From an uncultured Clostridia bacterium (GTDB taxonomy: Bacteria; Bacillota; Clostridia; TANB77; CAG-508), in NCBI GenBank assembly GCA_947625565.1, contig CANQOU010000011.1:1-18851 (forward strand): 18,851 bases of DNA, read 5' to 3'. A program made the translations under genes and the position numbers. This document shows, piece by piece, positions 1 through 6,900 of this stretch (its first letter is position 1; every line of letters starts with the position of its first letter). The notes beneath the pieces were generated by a model that saw only the letters and a program-made list of their open reading frames with translations, did no database searches and was not told the DNA's origin.

Positions 1-1
1 A

Positions 2-52
2 ATTGTAAAAACTATTGATTGGTATTTAGCAAATCCAGAATGGTTAAAATAA
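2..52 (+). CDS. rfbB: C-terminal end of probable dTDP-glucose 4,6-dehydratase (partial)
   Basis: Only the last 16 codons are inside the window. They read IVKTIDWYLANPEWLK and then TAA. This matches the usual C-terminal helix of RmlB/RfbB-type NAD-dependent sugar-nucleotide dehydratases, where a K-T-[IV]-x-W-Y-L-x-N-x-x-W motif closes the protein. RmlB makes the 4-keto-6-deoxy intermediate of dTDP-rhamnose synthesis. No catalytic residue is visible, so another extended-SDR sugar epimerase is possible. A hairpin terminator follows 8 bases after the stop. Confidence 0.5.
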   Translation: MVKTIDWYLANPEWLK

Positions 53-60
53 TAAAATTC

Positions 61-92
61 AAAGCATCGATGGATTACGATGCTTTTATTTT
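61..92 (+). terminator. Rho-independent terminator after the dehydratase
   Basis: A perfect 9-bp stem (61-69 with 78-86, core GCATCG/CGATGC) encloses an 8-base loop. It is followed by a T-rich run to 92. It lies between the dehydratase stop and the kinase ribosome site, ending only a few bases before that site. It may therefore also act as a partial terminator or attenuator for the kinase. Confidence 0.75.
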
Positions 93-108
93 AAAAGAGG
101 TATATAAA

Positions 109-981
109 ATGAAAATAGGAATTGATATAGGTGGTAGCCATATTGCACTTAGTGTAATAGATGAAAAAATAATTATAGAAAAGATAGAATATGTATATGA
201 TACAAATTTCAAACAGAATATTTGTGAAAATATAGTAGAATATTTAAAAAAGACTATACATAACATTTTAGAAAAATATGAAATTGAAATGATTGGAATA
301 TCACTTGCAGGATATATAAAGAATAATATTTTACTACATTCTCCTAATCTACCAGAATTAAATGGAATAAATTTTGCTGATATTTTATTTGAAGAATTTT
401 CAATACGTACCTGTGTAAATGTAGATAGCCTCTGCGCAGCAAAAGCAGAAAGAAAATATGGATCTATAAAAGATTATTCAAAAGGTGTTTTCTTAGTTAT
501 AGGAACTGGAATAGGTGGAGTAACATTTGATAATGATTATATGTCTGTTAGTGAATATGGACACATGGTAATTCAAAAGGATGGAAAACTATGCAGATGT
601 GGAAAATTAGGCTGTTTTGAAACTTATGGTTCTATGAAAGCATTTAAAGAAAGTATAGAAAAAAATTTTGGTATAGAAAATCATTCAGGTAAACTAATTC
701 GTACATATTTACGCGAAAATATACAAAATACTAAAGTTCAAGAAGTAATAGATAACTATATTGACGAGTTTTGTCTAGGATTAAGCAATATTATTGATAT
801 CAATATGCCAGAAGTTATAGGATTTGGAGGAAGTTTTTCTTATTATGAAGATATTTTACTAGAAAAAATAGAGCAAAAATTACAAGAAATGCCTCTATTT
901 ATAGATAGAAATATTATGCCAAAATTAGTTATGGGGCAATTTCAAAATGATGCAGGAATGATAGGAGCAACTTTATTTTAA
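109..981 (+). CDS. ROK-family sugar kinase, atypical active site
   Basis: This 290-aa protein has the usual ROK length and would be a cytoplasmic ATP-dependent sugar kinase. The N-terminal phosphate loop is DIGGSHIALSVID (residues 6-18) and the second glycine motif is GTGIGG (132-137). The sugar/zinc motif is E149-x-G-H152 with C162-x-C164-G-x-x-G-C169-x-E171, the complete ROK zinc set. I chose ATG 109 because AAAAGAGG lies 8 bases upstream. The frame stays open back to 19, but that extension (MVFSKSRMVK...) overlaps the dehydratase end and the terminator and has no ROK similarity. Oddities: the usual N-D sugar-binding pair reads V-D (catalytic Asp D106 kept), and the segment between GTGIGG and the E-x-G-H motif is shorter than in typical glucokinases. 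Substrate (glucose, fructose, N-acetylmannosamine or other) cannot be assigned. It could also be a non-catalytic relative. Confidence 0.9.
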   Translation: MKIGIDIGGSHIALSVIDEKIIIEKIEYVYDTNFKQNICENIVEYLKKTIHNILEKYEIEMIGISLAGYIKNNILLHSPNLPELNGINFADILFEEFSIRTCVNVDSLCAAKAERKYGSIKDYSKGVFLVIGTGIGGVTFDNDYMSVSEYGHMVIQKDGKLCRCGKLGCFETYGSMKAFKESIEKNFGIENHSGKLIRTYLRENIQNTKVQEVIDNYIDEFCLGLSNIIDINMPEVIGFGGSFSYYEDILLEKIEQKLQEMPLFIDRNIMPKLVMGQFQNDAGMIGATLF

Positions 982-1052
982 ATTATATATTTCAAAATTT
1001 ACATAAATTCATATTATATATTAAGACAATTTGAAAGGAGGCTATGTAAATT

Positions 1053-1631
1053 TTGAATGTAAAAGGAAAAAAGATTGGATATGTACTTACAGGCTCTTTT
1101 TGTACTTTTAATAAGACAATTCCTATAATGAAGGAATTAGCTGAAATGGGAGCAGAAATTGTTCCTATTATGTCTTTTAATAGCTATGAATTAGATACTA
1201 AGTTTGGGAAAGCGGAAAGTTTTATAGATAAAATTGAAAATATATCTGGCAAGAAAATTATACACACAATTCCAGATGCTGAGCCAATAGGACCTAAAAG
1301 ATTAACTGATATTATGGTTATTGCTCCTTGCTCAGGAAATACTATTTCAAAACTTGCCTATGATATTATAGATACTCCTGCTACTATGGCTGCTAAATCA
1401 CATTTAAGAAATAATTTACCAATTGTAATTGCAATTTCTACAAATAATGGGCTAGGAGCGAATGCTGAAAATATTGGAAAATTATTAAACAGGAGAAATT
1501 ATTATTTTGTACCTTTTAGACAAGATAATCCGATAACAAAACCAAGGTCAATTGTAGCAGACTTTGATATGATAATAAAAACCGTAGAATCAGCACTAGA
1601 AGGGGAACAGATAAATCCAATATTATTATAA
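1053..1631 (+). CDS. spoVFB: Dipicolinate synthase subunit B (SpoVFB/DpaB)
   Basis: This 192-aa flavoprotein-like subunit matches the family along its whole length. It has GYVLTGSFCTF near the start (Rossmann-type flavin fold), then AEPIGPKRL, VIAPCSGNTISKLA, ATMAAKSHLRN, VIAISTNNGLGANAENIGKLL and YYFVPFRQDNP. With DpaA it makes dipicolinic acid from a lysine-pathway intermediate in the mother cell during sporulation. The start is TTG 1053, set by a perfect AAAGGAGG at 1034-1041. The two nearby ATGs (1044, 1057) are each followed at once by TAA and are out of frame. Subunit A, normally encoded immediately upstream, is absent; a sugar kinase sits there instead. A CATA-N3-TA box at 1010-1018 resembles a sigma-K -10 element, but no convincing -35 was found and the region is so AT-rich that this may be chance. 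Confidence 0.92.
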   Translation: MNVKGKKIGYVLTGSFCTFNKTIPIMKELAEMGAEIVPIMSFNSYELDTKFGKAESFIDKIENISGKKIIHTIPDAEPIGPKRLTDIMVIAPCSGNTISKLAYDIIDTPATMAAKSHLRNNLPIVIAISTNNGLGANAENIGKLLNRRNYYFVPFRQDNPITKPRSIVADFDMIIKTVESALEGEQINPILL

Positions 1632-1664
1632 AATAAAAGCCAAACATTTTTTTGCAAAAAACTA

Positions 1665-1693
1665 TTGACAAGAAATAAATGTTCGTATATAAT
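1665..1693 (+). promoter_or_regulatory. Perfect consensus sigma-A promoter of the YneA-like gene
   Basis: TTGACA (1665-1670), a 17-base spacer and TATAAT (1688-1693) match the consensus exactly. The predicted transcript starts near 1700, and GGAGG at 1724-1728 serves the ATG at 1735. A promoter this strong normally needs a repressor, which fits the inverted repeat lying across it. Confidence 0.85.
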
Positions 1694-1718
1694 ATATTTA
1701 TAAAGCGAACATTTATTT
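1673..1718. promoter_or_regulatory. 13-bp inverted-repeat operator with LexA-type half-sites
   Basis: AAATAAATGTTCG (1673-1685) and its exact complement CGAACATTTATTT (1706-1718) flank the -10 box with a 20-bp gap. The centres are 33 bp apart, about three helical turns. The inner CGAAC/GTTCG pentamers equal the half-sites of the Gram-positive LexA box (CGAAC-N4-GTTCG). Here, however, they are far apart and face the opposite way, so each 13-mer may be a separate degenerate box. A related word, CAAACATTTTTTT (1641-1653), lies upstream of the -35. LexA binding is inference. Confidence 0.6.
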
Positions 1719-1734
1719 TTGTTGGAGGTTTTTT

Positions 1735-2037
1735 ATGAAAGTTAAAATTGTAAATAAAAAGAAGTTTATTAAATTACCAATTATTCTATTAGGTTTATTA
1801 TTTATACTAATATTGATGTTTACTACTAAAGCTTCTAGTAACACAGAAATGACTTACAAAACAGTATATGTATCTCAGGGAGATACTTTATGGGATATTG
1901 CTGTTAAAGAAACAAGTATAAATCCATATTATAAAGATTATGATATTAGAGATGTAGTGCAAAATATTAAAGAATGTAACGAATTAGGAAATATAAGCTT
2001 AAGTATAGGTGAAGAATTAAAAATACCATCATTCTAA
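1735..2037 (+). CDS. Membrane-anchored LysM protein, YneA-like (probable SOS cell-division inhibitor)
   Basis: This 100-aa protein has a basic N-terminus (MKVKIVNKKKFIK), one membrane span at about residues 14-30 and an extracytoplasmic LysM domain at about 43-98 (YVSQGDTLWDIA...LSIGEELKIPS). Size, topology and single LysM match Bacillus YneA, a LexA-controlled inhibitor that delays septation during DNA damage and binds peptidoglycan through LysM. GGAGG lies 6 bases before ATG 1735. The promoter is strong and covered by a CGAAC-type inverted repeat, which is the setting expected for an SOS gene. lexA itself is not in the window. The gene ends at a terminator shared with the convergent recombinase. 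A generic LysM membrane protein is the alternative. The LysM assignment is firm; the YneA function is inferred from size, topology and promoter. Confidence 0.8.
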   Translation: MKVKIVNKKKFIKLPIILLGLLFILILMFTTKASSNTEMTYKTVYVSQGDTLWDIAVKETSINPYYKDYDIRDVVQNIKECNELGNISLSIGEELKIPSF

Positions 2038-2040
2038 ATT

Positions 2041-2070
2041 TTAAAGGCAATACATATATATTGCCTTTAA
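2041..2070. terminator. Bidirectional terminator between convergent genes
   Basis: A perfect 12-bp stem (2041-2052 with 2059-2070, core AAAGGCAATA) has a 6-base loop. T-rich ends lie on both strands. It sits 3 bases after the LysM stop and 1 base beyond the recombinase stop, so it can end both transcripts. Confidence 0.85.
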
Positions 2071-2071
2071 A

Positions 2072-3064
2072 TTATAAATCAGAAAGAGGATTACTTTCTA
2101 ATGCATTTTTTACTTGTGCACTGTTAACATGAGTATAAATTTCAGTTGTAGAAATGCTTTCATGTCCCAATACTTCTTGTAAAGCCCTAATATCTACTTG
2201 TCCATATTGATACATCAATGTTGCTGCTGTATGGCGTAATTTATGTACAGAATATTTTGATGGGTCTAATCCTGCTGCTAATAGTTTGGTATATACAATA
2301 TGTTGAACTGTTCTTCTACTAATTCTTTCTTTTCTTTCACTTAAGAATAAAGCTTTTTGAGAATTTAATTTGTCAGCCTTAATTCCTTGCTTTGGTCTAA
2401 CATCTAAATAATCTTTTATTGCATTTATGCAAGCTTTATTTAAATATATAGTTCTTTCTTTATTGCCTTTTCCTATAATACTTAACTTATTTTCACTAAA
2501 GTCAATATCAGTAATATTTATTCCAACAAGCTCTGATAAACGCATTCCACAATTTAAAAATAAAGTAATAATAGCATAATCTCTTTGGTGATTTCTATTA
2601 TCTGAGTTATCAGTAGTTTTTAATAATTTTTTGCTATCTTCTAAATTCAAATATTTAGGTAATCTTTTATCTAACTTAGGAGTTTCTAAGTTTTGTGCTG
2701 GGTTTTCTTTAAGTCGGAATTCTGAATCTGCCTTTTGGCTTAGATACTTAAAAAATATTCTAATAGTAGAGACCTTTCTAGCTCTTGTTGCAGATTTACT
2801 TTTTTGTTCTCTAGCTAAATAACTGATAAATGCATGAATATCGTTAAGTTCTATTTTTTTTATAGTATCAAATCCGATATCTTTAATTGTAATTTTTGCA
2901 AAATCTGTTTCTTTTGTCAACCTAAAATGTATTTTTATAAATTTTAGAAACATAGATAAGTCATAGTTATATTCTTTTATACTATTAGGTGATTTATTCA
3001 AAATAGTGGTACTGTAGTCTAAAAATGCATTTAAGTATTCAGGATTATTTTCATATTTAATCAT
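2072..3064 (-). CDS. XerC/XerD-type tyrosine recombinase
   Basis: This 330-aa site-specific recombinase is slightly longer than classic XerC/XerD (about 300 aa). The N-terminal SAM-like core-binding domain occupies about residues 8-112 (ILNKSPNSIKEYNYDLSMFL motif region). The catalytic domain follows from about 133 with the complete set: R175 (CGMRLSEL), the beta-hairpin lysine in IGKGNKER (197-204), H274-x-x-R277 (HKLRH), H301 (LGHESI) and nucleophile Y310 (TTEIYTH). The start is ATG at 3064, with AAAGAGGTG 7 bases upstream. No attachment site, excisionase or transposon ends are nearby, so it looks like a resident chromosomal recombinase rather than the integrase of an element. It is convergent with the YneA-like gene and divergent from the giant protease gene. 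Whether it is the dif-site XerC of this organism or a paralogue cannot be decided here. Confidence 0.93.
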   Translation of the reverse strand: MIKYENNPEYLNAFLDYSTTILNKSPNSIKEYNYDLSMFLKFIKIHFRLTKETDFAKITIKDIGFDTIKKIELNDIHAFISYLAREQKSKSATRARKVSTIRIFFKYLSQKADSEFRLKENPAQNLETPKLDKRLPKYLNLEDSKKLLKTTDNSDNRNHQRDYAIITLFLNCGMRLSELVGINITDIDFSENKLSIIGKGNKERTIYLNKACINAIKDYLDVRPKQGIKADKLNSQKALFLSERKERISRRTVQHIVYTKLLAAGLDPSKYSVHKLRHTAATLMYQYGQVDIRALQEVLGHESISTTEIYTHVNSAQVKNALESNPLSDL

Positions 3065-3095
3065 TACTTTTCACCTCTTTGAATATTATAAATAT

Positions 3096-3124
3096 ATTTT
3101 ATCAAATTTCATATTTTATGGCAA
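3096..3124 (-). promoter_or_regulatory. Extended -10 promoter of the recombinase gene
   Basis: Read on the minus strand, TTGCCA (3124-3119), a 17-base spacer ending in TGa, and TAAAAT (3101-3096) give an extended -10 promoter. The start would fall near 3089, leaving a short leader before the ribosome site at 3080-3072. Confidence 0.6.
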
Positions 3125-3130
3125 TATTTA

Positions 3131-3144
3131 ATATAAATTTATAT
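3131..3144. promoter_or_regulatory. 14-bp palindrome between divergent promoters
   Basis: ATATAAATTTATAT is a perfect palindrome. Its centre (3137.5) is almost midway between the two outward-facing -35 boxes (3119-3124 and 3154-3159). It could be a shared operator or an A-tract/UP-like element. In such AT-rich DNA a chance palindrome is possible. Confidence 0.35.
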
Positions 3145-3153
3145 ACAAAACTG

Positions 3154-3182
3154 TTGCTAAAATTAGACATTTATGGTAAAAT
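3154..3182 (+). promoter_or_regulatory. Extended -10 promoter of the giant protease gene
   Basis: TTGCTA (3154-3159), a 17-base spacer ending in TGg, and TAAAAT (3177-3182) form an extended -10 sigma-A promoter. The predicted start is near 3189, and the ribosome site AAGGGTGG lies at 3216-3223, 9 bases before the ATG at 3233. Confidence 0.65.
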
Positions 3183-3232
3183 TAAGAGGCAATGTAATTT
3201 GCAAAAAACAAATAAAAGGGTGGATGTTATAA

Positions 3233-3946
3233 ATGAAAAAAAGTGTAGTAATTTTATTGACATTTTTATTGATTTTTATCTCTGCAACAAGTGTTTTTGC
3301 AGTAGATAAAATGGATTTAGCTTTAAGTAAATCAGAATTAAATTCAGGAGAAGAATTAGTTGCAACTATAAAATTTAATAGTGATGCGACTTCTTTATCT
3401 AGTTATACAGCAAAAATAGGGTATGACAAAGATGTTTTTGAATCTATAGAAAAAGAAGATTTTCAAGAACAAGATAATTGGTCTGATATAAAATATAGTA
3501 ATTATGATAGCAAATTTTCCTTGATTAACAAACCTGAAGAAACAATGCAAAATGCTATAAGCTTAAAACTAAAGGTAAAAGAAAATGCAAAATCAGGGGA
3601 TACAACTATTAGATTATATAGTGCAAGTGCATCTGATGGTGAAAATGCTTTAGTACTAGAAAATGCATCACAAACTGTTAAAATATTAGGTGAAGAAAAA
3701 AGCATAGTAGCAGATGTAAAAAATGAAGAAAATTCTAATCTTCAAACTGAAAGTACAGAAACTAAAAGTGAATTTCCATGGTTAATTTTAATATGCATTG
3801 TTTTAATTTTAGCTATTATAATTGGCATGGTAAAATTACTACCAATTTTTAAATTAAATAAAAAAGAAAAAAATGTAATTATAGCAATAGGAATAATTTT
3901 AATTATTGCATTACTTACAGTTACACTTGAAAAAGTTTTTAGAAAA
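3233..3946 (+). other. N-terminal anchor module: signal peptide, cohesin-like domain, two membrane spans
   Basis: Residues 24-160 show the alternating beta pattern of the cohesin/CBM2-3 fold: LNSGEELVATIKF, GYDKDVFE, then AISLKLKVKENAKSGDTTIRL. After an acidic spacer come FPWLILICIVLILAII and NVIIAIGIILIIALLTV, with a basic loop expected in the cytoplasm. Streptococcal IgA1 proteases place LPxTG plus two hydrophobic spans near the N-terminus. The two spans are kept here, but a cohesin-like domain stands in front of them and the sortase motif is missing. The fold call is by eye. Confidence 0.65.
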
Positions 3947-6900
3947 TCAGCAAATGTAAATACAAATAGTAATATAAGTCAACAAGAAGAATCTAACAAA
4001 GAATTAGAATATGTATTAGAAATAAAAAATTCGGCACAAGACGGTGATGTTCAAGATGAGAACAATACGGAAAATTTTAATGTTTTCGATACTACAAATG
4101 GAACTACAAACTCTAGTATGTCTGCTAATAATAAAAATGGAAATAGCAGTAATAGTAAAAAGCCAAGTGGTAGTGTAGGAAATGCTGGTAACAGTAGCAA
4201 TAATAATGGTGAAGGCAATGTTGAAAAACCTGTAGAAGATAAACCTATATATGGATTTGAAAATAAGAATATGACTTTATCTGAAAAGGTTGCAAAGGAC
4301 GATAATTTAATTCTTTCTTTTGAAAATGGTATGCAATCACAATATGGAGTTAGGTCAGTTATTATAGATGGCGTAGAATATCCAGTAAAAAATGAAAATG
4401 GAAAATATACAGTTGAATTACCTAAAGGAACAAAAGGTGTAAAAAATAGAATAACTGTAGAAAAAGTTGTGCTAGAAAATGGTTATGAAGAACAAATTGG
4501 CCAAATTTTTGAATATACATACTTAAAAGATAAGCCTTCTATTGAAGAAGTTAGTGCTCAAAAAAATGATAACAATTTAGCAGTAAATTTAGGTATTAAA
4601 GATACTGACTTAGCAGTTAAAGATGTAACAATATATTTAATTGACGAAAAAGGAAATGTTGTAAATACACAAAAACTTTCAGAAAATGGAAATTTATTTG
4701 ACATAAGCAAAGCAGGAACATATAAGGTAAAGGCAAAAGTTACATATGATTTAGGAGACAATAACGAATTATCAATAGAAAAAGAAGCAAAAAATACATA
4801 CAATACACCATTAACAATAAAAATAACAAATGGAAAAATTTTTGCTGATGGCAAAGAAACTAAATATCTAAAAAAAGAACAACAAGCACAAGCTATATAT
4901 ACATTTGAGTCAAATACAGATGAAGTAATAAAAGAAATATATCTTAATTCACAAAAACTTTCTGCAACTAAAAATGCAGATGGTACATATGTGGTTAATT
5001 TTGATGCACCAACAACTTTAGGAAATTTAAATTTAGAAGTATCAAAAGTACATTTTGATAGATTTGGAGATATTGATGTTACATATAGTCAAGAAGTAGA
5101 AATATTAAAATCTATTAAACCTGAAATAGTAAGTGTAAAAATAGACGAAACAGGAGAAAAACCAGTATTAGTCTATGAAATTAAAGACCAAGAAAACACA
5201 TTTGTAAGTGGAAAAATAGTAATTACAAATATAAAAAATCCACAAGAAAAGCAAGAAGTAAATATTGAAGAATTAAAAGGTAGCATTGAACTTGAAAATA
5301 TAAAAATATTTACAAGATATAGTGCAGATTTTACGATTACATATGATTTAGATGAAAATAAAGAAAACAATGATAATCAATTTATAAAGACATTTGATGG
5401 AATTGATTTTGAATTAGAAATAGATTATCAGCTTGAGTTAAAAGACTTAAAAGTTATAAATGTAGACAGAACAAATGAACAAATATCATTACAATTTACA
5501 AGTACAAATGTAACAGAAACAAGTGAAGAATATGAAGATCATTATGTTACAAAAGTAACAATAAATGGTAAAGCATATAATGCTATAAAATCAGGAACTT
5601 CATATACTGTAACAATTCCTTATGAAAATGAAACTCGTACAGTTCTAGAGTTACAAACTGCTGAATTAAATAATGGACATAAATTTAATAATCTAAAAAA
5701 TAATGTAGTAGTATTTAAGACAAAACCAACAGCAAAAATAGAGACAGAAGTAATAAGCGAACAAAAAACAATAAAAGGAAAAATTGATATTGCTGATACA
5801 GATAATGTAATAACATCTTTAGAAGCAAGATTAGTAGATTCAGAAGGTAAAACAATAAGACAGCCAATTACTAAAGAAACTAAAGAAGTAACTTTTGATG
5901 CAGAAAATGATATGTTTGATGCTGGAATTTACTCTATTGAAATAGGTGCTGATTATGATGCAGTTGATGGTTTAATTCATAATACTGAAGAAACAATAGG
6001 AAAAGCAGATGCAACAATTCATACAAAAGCAAGTATTACTAATGCAGAAGTTCAAAACTATTATGTAGAAAAAGGTAAAAATGTAGAAATAAAATATACA
6101 TATAAGTCAAATAACAAAAATAACCCAACTGGTGTAAATGTAAATGACACCTTCCATGAAGCTACCATAAATCCTGACGGAACATTTACAGTTTATATTC
6201 CTGCTGAGAAATTTGGGTTTGGAGAAAAAATTATTGATGTTAATATATTAATGTTTGATGGAGAAACAGTAGTATTAGATAAAACAGAAACAAAAACAGC
6301 TAAGTATTATTTATTAAAAACTGTACCAAGCATTGAAAAATATACATTTAATGAATTTGTAAAAAATCAATCTTTAGAATTTAGCTTTAAAAATCCTGAA
6401 AAAGCAATAATAAAAGATGCTAAAGTTATTTTAACAAATGAAGAAAATATAGAAGTGTTAACAGAAGACTTAAATACTAATATTCCACAAGGAAAAGAGA
6501 CAGCAGAAACTAAAATAGAATTAAATAAAGATAAACTTCCAAATGGAACATATACATTAAGCTTATCTGGAACTTATGATTTAGATGATGACGAAAATAA
6601 CGAAAAAAATACACATAGTTTATCAGAAATATTTGAGAAAAGACAAATCCAAGTAATTACAACATATACAGCTGATTTATCAATAACAAAAGTGGATGTA
6701 AAAAAAGACTTGGCTATAGTAACATTTACAAGTACAAATTCAGTAAATGCAGATGTAAAATATGTAGTAATGGATGATGGTCAAAAATATGAAGTAACAA
6801 AACAAGATGGAACAAATACTTATACTGTAGAAATTCCTCATAAAAATGAAGAACATGCAACTAAAAATATTCAAAAAGTTATAATTTCAAGAAATGGGAC

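Noticed and set aside
19..108. N-terminal extension of the ROK kinase frame
   Set aside because: It overlaps the upstream gene end and terminator, lacks a ribosome site and bears no ROK similarity; ATG 109 has a good site and begins directly with the glycine loop.
1010..1018. Sigma-K -10 box (CATA-N3-TA) before spoVFB as a firm promoter
   Set aside because: The -10 fits the expected mother-cell regulation, but no -35 match was found, and the pattern is frequent by chance in such AT-rich DNA.
2072..3064. Recombinase as the integrase of a mobile element
   Set aside because: No attachment repeats, tRNA target, excisionase or phage genes are nearby, and the neighbours look like ordinary chromosomal genes.
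3079..3309. 76-codon plus-strand ORF before the protease gene
   Set aside because: It crosses the promoter region and the protease start in another frame, has no ribosome site and has low-complexity content; it is a shadow.
4415..4440. ELPKGTKG as a sortase motif
   Set aside because: It is not LPxTG, it lies inside domain A of module 1, and it is not followed by a hydrophobic span.
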